64,000 nucleotides of DNA from Bathynomus jamesi (taxonomy: Eukaryota; Arthropoda; Malacostraca; Isopoda; Cirolanidae), in the NCBI GenBank assembly GCA_023014485.1, contig JAJOZX010001080.1:1-64000 (forward strand). The letters run 5' to 3'. Shown piece after piece: positions 9,995-22,856 of the stretch. The position numbers and the translations under genes were made by a program. Each line of letters starts with the position of its first letter. Positions within the stretch are counted from its first letter, which is position 1. Below the pieces are notes generated by a model that saw only the letters and a program-made list of their open reading frames with translations, was not told the origin of the DNA and did not search any database.

Positions 9995-10796
9995 TGTAAG
10001 GGTCTTATTTTATTATTATAGACCTTTACGTAAATAATTAATTAAATGCCAGGGTCATCAGCGCCCAAATACTAGATTGGCATCCAGCACTGCAGCGCAA
10101 AAATAATTTTAATAAAAAAGGAAGGATTGATTATAAAAACGTCAACATGAATTTTGTATTTTATTGACAACAATTAATAAACTATGTGCAACAATTATTT
10201 GTAAATGCAAAAGGGATTTTTACCCGTAACAACTTTGAATATAAATGCGAAATTAAATGATCGCAGCGTTTAGCTAATATATAACAGTCTGCAACTAATA
10301 CTGATACTAATAATAATAAATATGTAACATACTAAACTAATACTTATATGCAACAGGTACCAAACTAATATACAACAAGTACTAATAGGTAACTAATACC
10401 AACATACAACTAATATTAATATGCAACAAATAATAATAATATGTAAATAATTTTAATATACAACTAATATTTATAATATGTAACAGATACTAATAATATG
10501 TAAATAATATTAATATACAACTAATATTTATATTATGTAACAGATACTAATATGTAAATAATATGTAAATAATAGCCACAATGACAACCTTGTCTGCAAA
10601 GAGAGAGACAAGAATACTATAAGTAATATTCCAGACAAAAAAAATGATACATAAAAATGGTAAAAACTTATAATTAAAATATATATGCTATATAGGCCCA
10701 GTAACCTGTGGATGGTGAATTACAGTTAATCCTCATTATGGGATTGTGTTAAGTTGAACATGAAAAAGTATGTAGGCCACAAATAACTAGTAGGCC
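9995..10796 (-). repeat. Gypsy 3' LTR, distal half
   Basis: Matches 24180-24995 of the right LTR almost base for base (e.g. the TAGACCTTTACGTAAATAAT word). It is AT-rich, with loosely repeated ACTAATA/ATGCAAC words at 10280-10575. It ends where the BEL LTR starts. Confidence 0.92.
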
Positions 10797-11474
10797 ATAT
10801 GGAAAACTGATGAGTGGGTAGTTGGGAGGTAACGAAAATGGTTCACTGAGTAGGTAGGTAGTTAATCTAACAATCATTAAATTCCTTTTATGTCAATAAC
10901 TGGGTGGATGAAACCAATTGGTTGCTCACCAGAGTTATTCTCCACACTAGTATTTATATACTGTGTGGGAGGAGCGTGCTCGGTAATAAGGATACATTAC
11001 CGCTCAACCAACCGAGGAATAAACCAAGACAACGCTGGTACGAGAAGCCCCGCGAAGAGGAGAACAAAGAGGAGAACAAAAACGAAGAACGGGGCGAGAG
11101 GACGTACCAGCAAAGTGCGCTCTCGAAAACATAACCGGAGAAGGGAGACACTCCGATAACAAAAAGTAAGTGACTAATTGAGTTTTTACACAAAGTTAAT
11201 CTCATTAAATTAAGCTGGGTCAGACAAGTTAGGCCTACATTGTGGCCTAAGACCCAGCATCAACTCATAGCTTAACAAAGGTGAAGGTAGATTGCCCTAA
11301 CCTAATTCTTGTGAGGAATCCTACTGTGGACCTCAATTTATCTGCCCGCTCTGGACCATTTCCGGAATCTCTAGGCTGACCCCTCTAGGCTAGACTTGAT
11401 CTACTCTATAGTTAGACTGGAGATATAAGGGGTGGGTTAATTGTGGACCAATTCATACAGAGCATTTTTCGCAT
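10797..11474 (+). repeat. BEL 5' LTR
   Basis: Starts ATATGGAAAACTGATGAG and ends TTTTTCGCAT. Compared with the 3' LTR, the differences I see are mostly 1-2-base indels (e.g. CTGTGTGGGAGG versus CTGTGGGAGG, GGGGCGAG versus GGGCGAG). Confidence 0.93.
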
Positions 11475-11494
11475 TGGTGGTCCGTGTGTGGGAA
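11475..11494 (+). promoter_or_regulatory. BEL primer-binding region
   Basis: TGGTGGTCCGTGTGTGGG directly follows the 5' LTR and starts with TGG, as expected for pairing with a tRNA 3' CCA end. The tRNA is not identified. Confidence 0.6.
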
Positions 11495-11784
11495 TTTACA
11501 AACCTTAAGCTTACTTAACAAAAAATTGCAGAATTAGGCTAAATAGTCTAGCCTAAGCCTAACCTGAGCAAGCCTAATTAGGTCTACAACCTAGGGCTAA
11601 CTAGGAAACATTTACATTAAAGGAGTCTCATTCTCTTATAAGCTTAGACCTGAGTGACACACAAGTACTTGGGGGGATTAAACCAAATTTGAACTTGACT
11701 GTTTGTCTGTGCTCTCTCTTCTCTGGTAATTTCTTCTTGTCCTATATTTTATACGATCCCCAGTTAAACAATTTTGACTTAGAC

Positions 11785-13140
11785 ATGGACAGTGCGGAAT
11801 TGAAAAAGTTAAAAAAGAAAAGGGGGCAAAGTTAGGAGCTGTTACAAAGGCTGTGAACACTTTTAACAATATTACACAACCAGGTAAGAAAAATATAGAG
11901 AGTGTAATTATTAAATTAGAAATTAAAAAGGAGGAAATAATAGCCATTAATGAGAGTATTTCAGAGTTAGTTGAATCCGAAATGGCTGAAAAACAATTGA
12001 TAGACCTTTACGCTGATGATGATGATCAGGTAAGCTCAATTGAACAGCAAATAAGGGAACTACGGTCTCGGTTGACTGACTTAACACCAAAAAAACCTAA
12101 TTCTGATTTTAATCAAAGTAGGGCTAACCTTCAACAAAATTTAAGTGGCATGCAAATCCTGAGTCACAAGAATTGAGGGCTCAGTTACCCATTTTGCAAA
12201 TACCAACATTTGAAGGGGACACGGTACAATTCCCATCTTTCATTGACAAATTTGAGAATTTAATAGGTAATAAACCTTATATTTCAACTGTTGAAAAGTT
12301 TAGTTACTTAACTAGTTCCCTTAAAGGCCCAGCTATAACCTGATAGCCTATTTACCAGCCGTAGGGGATTCATATGAAGTAGCTATTGATCTTTTAAAAC
12401 GTAATTACGTTAATAAAGATGTGATTATATATGAATTATCTCAACAAATTTTTGAATTTGCACCCATAAAAGATAACCATAGTGATATGGAAAATTTTTA
12501 TACAAAATTAGAAGCTATTATAGGACAACTGGTTAGCAATGAGATAGATATTAAAACTTCATCTTGGCTTATACAAAGCATAGTACTTAGGTGCCTTCCT
12601 TCGAGGGTTAAAGATAATTTAATTCTAAAGACGGGAGAAAATTATCCTAATTTAACACAAATAAGACAACACTTCCCCAATATCCTAACTAATTACAACT
12701 TGAGAGATTTTCCAACACATAAGACCCAGACTATGGATAAACCAAAGACTGTTCCCAGAGACCAACTAGCTACAGCCAAACAGACAAAACTTGATACTGT
12801 AGAATCAAATGTGACCAACTACAAAACACGAACACCTACATTACAGAACTTTAATGTAACTGCTGCCTCAACTTACACACCATATTGCAAATTTTGTGCA
12901 AGTAATGAACACAGTAGTACTGGGTGTGACAAATATTCAGATTTTAACCAAAGGTTAAAAGATGTGAACAGTTGAACCTGTGTAAAAAGTGTACTGGCCA
13001 GGGACATTATAAGAAAGACTGTAAATCTAGGTTAAGATTCAAGTGTAAGTTTTGTAAAAGTTTACGACATGTCTCATCAATGTGTGATTCACCAAAGTGT
13101 CCAAACAATAGTACTCAAACTCAAAAGATACCCCCCAAAC
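11785..13140 (+). pseudogene. BEL gag, frameshifted
   Basis: Likely start ATG at 11785 (MDSAELKKLKKKRG), then a shift into the 11853-12176 frame (coiled-coil-like, rich in E, K and I). Next comes a DUF1759-like block around 12190-12400 with FEGDTVQFPSFIDKFE, and the 12421-12975 frame. Two zinc knuckles follow in another frame at about 12980-13090: CKKCTGQGHYKKDC and CKFCKSLRHVSSMC, both CX2CX4HX4C. At least three breaks, so no full protein as it stands. Confidence 0.8.
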
Positions 13141-14340
13141 AAAGGTAATCAAGAAAATGCCACTTTCATGGGACATTCTGCTTGTTCAAACAATGTAACA
13201 AGAAACACAGATTCTTTTACCAACTATTACTTTGGACTTAGTGAATAGTGAGGTAGTACCACTCCAGTGAGATGTCTTATAGACTGTTGTTCTCAACAAA
13301 CATTTGTTTCAAAAAAATGTAGTTAATAAATTGGGTTTGACACCAAACCCGAATGAACAAAATCTCAATATTGCATCCTTTGTTAAGGATAACTCGGACA
13401 AAAATAGCTATAAGACAATTGACCTGGAACTACATTTAGGAAGTAAATTCAAGAAAAATTGAAGCAGTTATTATTTCTAAAGTAGGACAAAACAAACTGG
13501 TTATACCCAAACTAGAACAAACCATAAATCATTTGAAAAACACTACAAAATAGCTGATAGACATATCACTAACAACACAATAGCTAACATTGAAATGCTA
13601 ATAGGGGCAGATTATATTAATCTTATTCATAAGGGCATAGTAGAGATAGGTAATGGTATAGCTATTCAGACTCCATCAGGGATAGCCCCTTTGGGTGACC
13701 TATCAGAATACAACTAGACCTAAACCAAAACAGTGCATGACCAACAAATACTATGTGCCTCAACTCAGTCCTACATAACACCTGTAAGAATAGCAACACT
13801 TTGAAAATATTATCTCAACTGAGAACATTAATTCATCATTATCAAATGAAACTTGGATGAGGCAATTCAAACTTATGGTTGCTAGAATCTGTGGGTATAC
13901 ATGACACACATCAAACTTCAGAAGATCAGTTAATGGTAGAAAGATTTGAAGACACCATTCAGTGTAAAGACAATAGTTATTTATTGAGTTACCTTGGAAA
14001 ATAAATTGTCCAACTTTAAGAGATAATCTCAAAGTAGCTAAAGGACATTTATATAAAGTAATGAAAAAACTCAACAAGAAAATAATGTAAAAATATATAA
14101 TGATGTCTTCAAAGAACAGCTACAGAAAGGCTTCATTGAAGAGTAACAGATAACCCTTTTAAAAAAGATGGTTGTCATTATTTAACCCACAGGGGGTTTT
14201 ATCGACAAGATGCCCCAACAACAAAACTAAGAGTAGTATATAATTGTAGCCTCAAAGACAGTGATAAACACAGTTTGAATGATTGCTTGATTGAGGGTCC
14301 TAATCTCATTTCTGACCTTGTGAAGATCTTACTGAGGTTC
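13141..14340 (+). pseudogene. BEL aspartic protease region and RT start, broken
   Basis: Around 13262-13320 the sequence reads CLIDCCSQQTFV, the place of the DSGS protease motif of BEL elements (here DCCS). Downstream are short frames with IGADYI (about 13600) and the region leading to the RT (RVVYNCS near 14230). The RT start contains FYRQDAP and LIEGPNL. Stops interrupt all frames. Confidence 0.6.
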
Positions 14341-15460
14341 AGGTTAGACAAATATGCTGTACAAAGTGACATTTCGAAGGCATTTTGAGAAAAATCTTAA
14401 AAATGAATATGATAAGAACCAACTTAGGTTCTTATGGTTCAAGGATCCATTTGATTTGAATAAAGGGTTCATAACCTATAGATTTAATGTTGTGTTGTTT
14501 GGAGCCAATTGCTCACCTAGCCTATTAGCATTGACAATTAAACATCATTTAAACCAGTTTAATAACTCTCTAACATTGAACTTCCTTAAGGAACATTTTT
14601 ATGTAGACAATCTAATAGGCTCAACGACAACAAAATCTGAATTATCTGAAGTCTATGAACACACTCAAAACATTATGCAACAAGGTAACTTTGAACTTAG
14701 AGAGTGGATTTCAAATGATGAGGATTTAAACAAAAAGATTTAAGGGATAATAATGGTCTTACTGAGCCAACAGACAGAGTTAAAACTTTAGGTATGAACT
14801 GGTATTTGGATGCAACTTCTAACAGTCATGATTCAATCTGTACTAAGGTTTTAAACTTGATGAGGAAGCAAATACTAAAAGACAAATATTATCAGAGGCT
14901 TCAAATTTTTGATCCTATGGGTCTATTCCTGCCTTCAACAATAAATCAAAGATTCTCCTCCAAGAAATTTGGAGGAAAATGTTGGGTGGGATGATCCAAT
15001 AACAAATGAAAATCAAAATCTTGGAAGAAGTTAGCTGCTGATTTAACAAAGTGCAGAACATTAAAATTCAAAGGTGCTGTGGGTTTAGGGATAAGCCCCA
15101 GAGGCTCATGTGTTGCTGATGCAAGCACACAAGCTTATGGGTGCTGTGCGTATCTTGTAAGCCCTACAGAAAGTCATCTAATTTATGCAAAAGGGAAAGT
15201 TGCACCTCTCAAACCTACCCGAACCATACCTCAATTGGAACTATTGGCTGCTACATTAGCCATTAAAACCATTTCATTGCTAAAGGATGCTTACTATGAT
15301 GTGTTCATAACTAATATCCACGTCTGGCTTGACAGTCAGATTTGTCTTGCATGGATACGGAATGATAGCATTAATAGTAAGAATATCTTTGTAAGAAATA
15401 GGCTAAAAGAAATAGCTGACGCTAATGAAGCCTAAAGTAAACTTTCACTATGTTCCAACT
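14341..15460 (+). pseudogene. BEL reverse transcriptase and RNase H, frameshifted
   Basis: The 14354-14743 frame has FLWFKDPF, the Pao-type VLFGANCSPSLLALTI block and FYVDNLIG: the usual active-site YVDD is YVDN here. After breaks, 14794-14994 has RLQIFDPMGLFLP, then 15079-15435 has an RNase H-like block (VADASTQAYGCCAYL, LELLAATLAI and VWLDSQICLAWI, giving the D, E and D positions). Confidence 0.8.
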
Positions 15461-15979
15461 AAACAGAATCCAGCAGACTTTCTGACCAGAGGTTTATCCT
15501 ACAAGTTGTTGAAGTCAAACAAAACCTTGGTTTATGGGACCTAAGTGGCTCTGTAATACAGGACCAATGGCCTGTGGAACAAGTTAACTTGACATTAAAT
15601 TTAATCTTTTCAAATGAAAAGGTTGAACCAATCACTAATTATGAAAAGTATTCTGATTTCAACAAACTTGTTAGGGTGACAGCCTACTGTTTGAGGTTTA
15701 CTCACAACTGTTTAGCTACAATTAACAAACAGCTAAATAAAAATAATCATAATTATACAGAGGTTGCAACCCAATACTGGATAGGCCAGCCCAACAAAAA
15801 GAGTACAATAAAGAGTTAGAATTCTTAACTAATGGGAAACAAACAAAAGAACCTGTACCATCAGTAGTTGTGGATCTAAACTTGTTCAGGGATGAGGAAG
15901 GCCTTCTAGGTGTAAAGGAGATTAGACAAATCAAAACTGTCATACAAAAGCAAAAATCCAATCCTTTACCTAGATTTAG

Positions 15980-17101
15980 CTATTTGACAACATTAATAAT
16001 CAGGAAAACACACAATGATGTATATCATATGGGGTACCACAGACACTAACTACATTAAGAAAAACTTATTGGATACCCAAGGGAAGGATCACTGTTAAAA
16101 CAGTCCTGAGTGAGTGTGTTACATGTAGGCGTATTCATGCTAGGCCCTATAGGAACCAAATCCTCCTGCTTGCCAGAGGAGAGAGTTACTCTCAACAGAC
16201 CCTTTGAGACTGTAGGCATTGACTATACAGGAGCATTGACTGTAGGGGTGGGTGACACTGAACAAAAAATGTACATTGTACTGTTTACATGTGTGCAGCC
16301 TCACGAGCTGTTTATTTGGATGTTGTGGAGGACTAACAGCAGAATCTTTTGTTGCTGTCTTTAAGAGATTCTGTGCATGACATTCAGTACCCAAGACAGT
16401 TTGGACTGACAATGCTACATATTTCAAAGCTGGTGAACAAGTCATCCACGACTTGTTAAGCAATGAAATCACACAATTATATATACAAAATACAAACATA
16501 AAGTGGAAGTATATTCCGGTTGCCTCTCCTTGGTATGGTTCTATCTGGGAGAGGAATATACAAACAGTAAAGAATTGCTTGAAGAAAGCAATTGGCAAAA
16601 AACAGATACACTTATTTGGGTTACTCACTCTCCTGGCTGAGATTGAGAACATCATTAACAATAGGCCACTCACTTATGTGAGTGACAACATTAATGACCC
16701 AGAACCATTAACTCCAAATCATTTGATTCGGGGAGAACAAGTTAGTCTCCTGCCGGACTACAAGATACTCTTCAGAAGACCCAAACTGGACTCAACGACA
16801 TGATGAGCTCCAGACTAAGTTACAACATTTAACTAGAGTTAAAGCTCATTTCATTAAACAGTGGAAAACTGAGTACTTGATGGGTCTAAGGGAGAGACAT
16901 AAACAAATGACTAAGAAGGATTGGTCTGACACAATTAAGGTAGGGGACCTTGTTCTCATACATGACAGTACTCCAAGACAATACTGGCCTCTGGCTAGAG
17001 TTTCAGAACTCAGACCAGGGGCAGACGGGGTAACAAGAGTGGTCAAATTAAGGACTTCAACGGGGACACAACAAGAGACATTTCTCTTTTGTACCCTTTA
17101 G
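15980..17101 (+). pseudogene. BEL integrase with DUF5641-like tail, frameshifted
   Basis: An H/C zinc-binding region near 16020-16140 is frameshifted. The core has FETVGIDYTG (first Asp, about 16205), TVWTDNATYF near 16395 (second Asp), and SPWYGSIWERNIQTVK (third acidic residue, about 16530). INNRPLTYVSDN follows, then a DUF5641-like end at 16877-17101 with WPLARVSEL and VRVVKLRT-like strings. The three core acidic positions are recognisable but lie in different frames. Confidence 0.8.
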
Positions 17102-17543
17102 AGTCTGGACCCAAAACAGTGGACTTTGGAGAACCTTCTCCACTGACAGTAACAACTGGAGACACTGAACTTCCAGTAACTATTCCTTTGACAGTAGGAG
17201 TGGTAACGCATCCTACTACAACATTGACAGACACAAGACCTCAGCGACAAATAGCATTAAAGGCGCGACTATTTTTACAAACAAAAAATAGATGCTGGGG
17301 AATTGTAATTTTATCTTCTAACTTTCATTTTTTCTTTTCTTATGGTAAAGACCATAGACAGTTTCATCCTATGGATGTATATTTTATCTTCTAATTAAAT
17401 GCTACACCTTCTCCATGAGAAGGTGAGGATAGGCACTGTTAATCAGATTAACAGGCATTTACAGTTAAATAGTTAGCTAGTCTACACTCAGACAAAAATT
17501 GGTGACAATGACACCAAAATTTTTATCTCCCGGGGCCCCCAGT

Positions 17544-18213
17544 ATATGGAAAACTGATGAGGGGTAGTTGGGAGGTAACGAAAATGGTTCACTGAGTAGG
17601 TAGGTAGTTAATCTAACAATCATTAAATTCCTTTTATGTCAATAACTGGGTGGATGAAACCAATTGGTTGCTCACCAGAGTTATTCTCCACACTAGTATT
17701 TATATACTGTGGGAGGAGCGTGCTCGGTAATAAGGATACATTACCGCTCAACCAACCGAGGAATAAACCAAGACAACGCTGGTACGAGAAGCCCCGCGAA
17801 GAGGAGAACAAAGAGGAGAACAAAAACGAAGAACGGGCGAGAGGACGTACCAGCAAAGTGCGCTCTCGAAAACATAACCGGAGAAGGGGAACTCCGATAA
17901 CAAAAGTAAGTGACTAATTGAGTTTTTACACAAGTTAATCTCATTAAATTAAGCTGGGTCAGACAAGTTAGGCCTACATTGTGGCCTAAGACCCAGCATC
18001 AACTCATAGCTTAACAAAGGTGAAGGTAGATTGCCCTAACCTAATTCTTGTGAGGAATCCTACTGTGGACCTCAATTTATCTGCCCGCTCTGGACCATTT
18101 CCGGAATCTCTAGGCTGACCCCTCTAGGCTAGACTTGATCTACTCTATAGTTAGACTGGAGATATAAGGGGTGGGTTAATTGTGGACCAATTCATACAGA
18201 GCATTTTTCGCAT
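17544..18213 (+). repeat. BEL 3' LTR
   Basis: Same sequence as 10797-11474 with small indels. It is preceded by CTCCCGGGGCCCCCAGT and followed by GGCCATCTGC, the continuation of the Gypsy LTR. Confidence 0.93.
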
Positions 18214-18954
18214 GGCCATCTGCTAAGAAAATAACATGAAACATAATAGGCTTATAAAGTAAAGTATATTAAGAAAATTAATGGGCAGGCCTATGCCTCT
18301 TCAATATAGTAGGCTGAGGTTAATCATCTAAAACAAAGGCTACGGTAGGCCTCAGCTAGGCTAGAGTAATTTACAATTTGGCTTTTGCATAGATAGCCTA
18401 ACTTAGTCTAAGTAATTTATAGTATGAATCTTTCAGTACTATTTATAGTATGAATCTTTCAGTACTAATCACACAGTATAAGGCTTGTTAATGTCTGCAG
18501 TATGCGGTATTGCATACAGATATGCAATAGTAAAAAAATAAACATTATAAATAAGAAACATACCACGAAGAAACTTTGCTTGCTGGCGCCGTGCTTTTTT
18601 ATATAAAATGTGGAAACGGCGTCCCTTGTGTTGTCGTTGCAATAAGTTTGTTTTTACTTCACAATTTTACCAACAAGCCAAAATAATCCTTAAAAGCAAA
18701 CTCACGTCTAGTCACACCATGCCCCCAAAATTTACATTGTTTAAAAGGCACAAATATATTTTTATATTTGCTTTAAACTTCTTTAATGATTGCACTTTAA
18801 TTTTTAACTAAATTACTATCACTGAATGCTTAAGAATTAAAATTAATCACTGGACATTTAACTTGTATTTATTTATTTAGATTTAAAATATTTCACTGTG
18901 CCAACTTGTGGCAATTTTCACTAATAAAAATAATCTGTGGTGCAAGGCACTACA
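18214..18954 (-). repeat. Gypsy 3' LTR, proximal half
   Basis: Continues the Gypsy LTR after the BEL insertion and matches 24991-25768. It carries two copies of a 26-bp repeat (TATTTATAGTATGAATCTTTCAGTAC-like) near 18414-18468 where the other LTR carries three. It ends CACTACA next to CAGTAC and a G-rich run on the coding strand. Confidence 0.92.
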
Positions 18955-19022
18955 GTACTGCCCCCCAAAAACATGGTTGTCAGGGGTAAAAAAAAAACAC
19001 TTAAATGTCAAAGCGCACTGGC

Positions 19023-20340
19023 TTACGAATGACTCTTCCAGAACGAGTCATTGTTTGTTATTGTTGCTTTTGGACGGCAATATCCTGCAGCACTGGTTCT
19101 GAAGGTATGGATGGTGCTACAGGTGCAGTAGGGACATTGGGGGAAGGGGATTCTTGGTGCCTGTGCAATGGGGCCACTGGCTGGTTCAAAGACAGTTGGT
19201 TGCGATAATGAAGGAGAATTGGAAGAGGGATGATAGATTGTTGTACCCTGGATCAGGTGGTGGTACATAGGATTTAGGAAGGGTAGATTGCTGTACCTGT
19301 ATATGAGATGAAGGTACAGAAGATTGAGGAGGGATAGGTTGCTGTACCTGTATTTGAGGTGGAGGTACAGAGATGAGAGGATAGGATCTTTTGTTGGAGA
19401 AAAATCAAGGTATGCTGGTTTCAAGCGGTCCACAGAAACGGTTTCACGCTTGCCCTTGTCGATGATGAAAGTTTTGGGTTTACGGTCTAGCACAAGGAAG
19501 GGACCATCATAGGGACAGTGAAGAGGGTAGCGGTGAGCATCATGTCTCAAGAAAACATGTGTGCAAGTTTGTAAATCAGGGGAAACAAAGGTAGTTTGTG
19601 AAGTGGAAGTTCTAGGTGCTGTGGGACGAATTTGCTTCATAACAGAGCGTAATGTCTTGACATACGAAGCAGGATCACATGTGGGGTTAATGGGTGTAGG
19701 TGTGAAAAATTCTCCGGGTAACCGGAGTGTGGTACCGTAAACTAATTCTGCTGCAGAGCATGCAAGATCAGTCTTCAGAGCAGTACGAATTCCGAGTAGG
19801 ATTAGGGGTAGCCGGTCCACCCATGGTAGATGGATCAGTGGCTCGCAAGGAACTTTTAAGTTGACGATGGAAGCGTTCTACCACCCCATTGGATTGCGGG
19901 TGATAGCTTGTTGTTCTGATGCGCTCAGTCCCAAGAAGGAGCATGAGTTCCTTCCATAAGGCCGATTCAAACTGAGCACCTCTGTCTGTGCAAATGGTTG
20001 CAGGTATTCCAAAACGGGAAACCCAACATGAAACAAAGGCATGAGCTACTGCAGAAGCAGTACAAGAAGTCAAAGGAACAGCTTCTGGCCATCTTGTGAA
20101 CCTATCAATGACAGTGAGAAGATAGGTATAACCTCGAGAAGAATAGAGGGGGCCGACTATGTCTAGATGTATGGCCTCAAAACGAGCCTTCGGCAAAGGA
20201 AAGGTACCGAATTCTGACTTTGTGTGTCGGTGAACTTTGGCACGCTGACATTGAAGGCAAGATCGAGTCCAATTGCGGATATCTTTGTTCATACTTGGCC
20301 ATACAAATCTAGCTGCAATTAATTTTTGGGTGGCTTAATT
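19023..20340 (-). CDS. Gypsy integrase and C-terminal tail
   Basis: Minus-strand frames 20292-19768 and 19820-19023, joined by one frameshift near 19790. The first shows the end of the zinc-binding region (CLQCQRAKVHRH), then the catalytic core: HLDIVGPL, ICTDRGAQFES and SNGVVERFHRQLK, giving D, D and E all in place. The second has LVYGTTLRLPGEFF, then a GPFLVLDRKPKTF and SVDRLKPAYLDF block typical of the Gypsy integrase C-terminus. A proline/glutamine-rich imperfect repeat (visible in a neighbouring frame around 19230-19390) follows. Confidence 0.88.
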
Positions 20341-20574
20341 CCCGGGTGAGAAAGGGAATGAAGTTTAGCAAAAACAGCTCTTCGCAGCCCTTGTGGGACC
20401 AACGGTCGAATATGCTCAGTCGAGACGTCACACAAAATTTGTAAGTCTGACTTGGGTTCAACTGGTAAAGAGCGGACTTGCAACGAAGTGGGTGAATTAA
20501 TAAGAGCTTGGAGGTCTGTATCCGTGGACTGAGCCTCAGCCATCTCTGAAAGGTTGATGTGTGAGAGTCCAGGA

Positions 20575-22014
20575 TCAGAAATTGCTGAGATGCGAGATAG
20601 AGCATCCGGCACAACATTCAAAGAACCTGAAATGTGTCGAATGTCTGAAGTAAATTGGAGATAAAATCAAGGTGTCTTCTCTCATAGGAGCATGAGAGTC
20701 TGATTGAGAATGGAGAGCAAATATTAACGGACGATGATCCGTAAAAATGCTGAAGTCACGTCCTTCCAGGAATGGCCTGAAATGACGGATGGAGAGGTAT
20801 ATCGCCAGCAACTCTCGACCGAAAGTGCTGTACCTCATTTGTGAAGGTGAGAGCTTGCGTGAAAAGAATGCGAGAGGTTCCCAAACGCCTGAAACAAGCT
20901 GCTGGAGCACTCCTGACACTGCAACGTCAGAGGCATCAGTGGCTAAGTTCAGAGGAGCGTCTGGTTGAGGGTGAACAAGGCATGTAGCTTGTGCTATAGC
21001 CTCTTTTGCTTGTGAAAAAGCATTGGTAGCTTCGGGGTTCCACAAAACTGCAGTGGATCTGCCCCTTTTTGATTGGCGAAGAAGAGAGGTTATGGGTGCA
21101 AGAATGTTTGCACACTGAGGAATGAAGCGATGGTAGAAGTTTACCATCCCTAAGAAGCGCGAAGTTGCTTTTGGTTTGCGGTTGTGGGAAAGACCTTATC
21201 ACAGATACTTTATTTTCGAGAGGAGAGATGCCCTTCGAAGTAACCTTGTGTCCTAAGAAGGTGAGCTCATCTACAGCAAAGACACATTTTTCAGGGTTTA
21301 GCAGTACACCATATTCTGCCAACCGAGAAAAAACTAAGCGTAAATGTTGAATATGTTCTGAGGGAGAAGAACTTGCGATGAGAATGTCATCGACATATGT
21401 GAAAGTGAAGGAGAGACCTCTCAACACTTCATCAATGAAGCGTTGAAAAGTTTGGGCCGCATTACGCAGTCCGTATGGCATTTTTGTCATTTCAAATAAC
21501 CCAAAAGGGGTTGTTATAGCAGTTTTATGTATGTGTTCAGGGTGTACAGGAATTTGATGAAAGCTCGCACCAAGTCAAGGCGTGAAAATACTGTGGTGCC
21601 ATGGAGAGCAGAAGTAAAATCGTGTAAGTGAGGAAGGGGATAGCGATCTGGAATCGTGTTGTCATTCAAAGCACGATAATCTCCACATGGACGCCAGTCT
21701 CCAGGTGTAGGTTTTGGGACCATGTGTAAAGCAGAGGCATACGGGCTACTTGAAGGCCGTATAATACCGAGTTCGAGCATGTGTTCAAACTCTCGTCTCA
21801 CAATTGCAAGACGATCTGGAGCTAAGCGACGTGGGCGGGTGAAAACAGGTGAGCCTACCGTATCAATACGGTGGACAACAGAGTGTTTAATAGGGGTATC
21901 CTTAGAACAGGGTTGAGTAAGGGAAGAAAATTCATTTAGGAGCTGCTCTATAGCAGGTGAGCACTGTGGCAGAGAACTTGCCAATAATGATGAGGGGTGC
22001 GGTAGGAGAACCAA
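20575..22014 (-). CDS. Gypsy reverse transcriptase and RNase H
   Basis: Frames 22014-21514, 21490-20936 and 21147-20575. RT: a [18 protein letters not shown] block, [12 protein letters not shown] (first Asp), [20 protein letters not shown], and the intact active site [11 protein letters not shown], then [10 protein letters not shown]. RNase [18 protein letters not shown] and [26 protein letters not shown]. Small breaks near 21500 and 21140 disrupt an otherwise continuous pol. Confidence 0.92.
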
Positions 22015-22065
22015 TTACTGAAAGATGTGTGGCATTATCAATTAATTGTGCTCTACGAACATCAA

Positions 22066-22370
22066 CTAATAAATCATTGCAGAAAGGAAATCAGAGCCTA
22101 ACATTGGGGTATATACATCCGCGACAAGAAATATCCAGCGGAAAACACGTCTAAGTCCAAGAGAAACTGAAATAGAACGACGTCCATAAGTGTGAATAGA
22201 TGAAGAATTAGCTGCACGTAAAATGAAAGGAGAAGGTCCGTTTGCACGGTCTGCGGCTGTTGCAGGAATAACACTGTATTGAGCTCCAGTGTCAATAAGG
22301 AATGCATAGCCTGAAAGTGGATCATGCAAGGTGAACGTTGGACCAGGTGGTGCAGTAGTTTGTGAATCAT
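22066..22370 (-). CDS. Gypsy aspartic protease
   Basis: Minus-strand frame 22329-22066 with FLIDTGAQYSVIP (catalytic DTG) near the start and MLGSDFL near the end, the two hallmarks of retroelement proteases. It lies between gag and RT as expected. Confidence 0.85.
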
Positions 22371-22856
22371 TAATTTTTGTGGAGGAAGGTTAGTATTGCT
22401 GTGGGAAGGAGTTTGTGTTGTATTTGAGAATTAGTTGGGTATTAAATTAGCTGTGGTTGAATAAGTAGGTTGCGATTCTTTAACTTTACTTGCGTACGTA
22501 TGTGTTGGTTTGACAGTGTTAAATGAGGTAGTTGAGTGTGTAGTAATAGGTTGAACATTATTTGTGGTAGAGTAATACTTAGTTAAAATTGAGGTAGGAT
22601 TAGATGAGTAGTGGTAGGGTTAGTTGAAGTAAGGATAGGTTGAGAGGCTTGAGAGGCTGTAGTGTCAGACGCCTGTGACACTAGCCTGGTTAGTTTAAAG
22701 GAGGTTAGGAGTCCATGGACAAGGTACGACACAGCGCGTTGCACGTCTTTAAACTTTTCATGATACCAGCAAGGAGGGGTATGAGCAGTAGACTGAGGTA
22801 AGGAAATAGGTTGAGAATGAGGCTGAGTGGGGATTGAGGATTGAGGATGAGGAAGG

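Larger units (their letters stand above)
10797..18213 (+). mobile_element. Complete BEL/Pao LTR retrotransposon inside the Gypsy LTR
   Basis: LTRs at 10797-11474 and 17544-18213 are about 98% alike. A primer-binding region follows the first LTR and a purine-poor/G-rich tract precedes the second. The interior encodes, in order, a gag with two CCHC knuckles, an aspartic protease, RT, RNase H and integrase with a C-terminal DUF5641-like part. This order and the Pao-type RT block identify BEL/Pao. The inserted site in the Gypsy LTR reads GTAGGCCATCTGC (intact at about 24984-24996); GGCC (4 to 6 bp, as the ends are ambiguous) is duplicated at 10793 and 18214. Many frame breaks occur in the coding part. 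Confidence 0.92.

Noticed and set aside
10890..11205. ORFs of 76-93 aa repeated at 17623-17944
   Set aside because: They lie in both BEL LTRs and shift frame with LTR indels; not genes.
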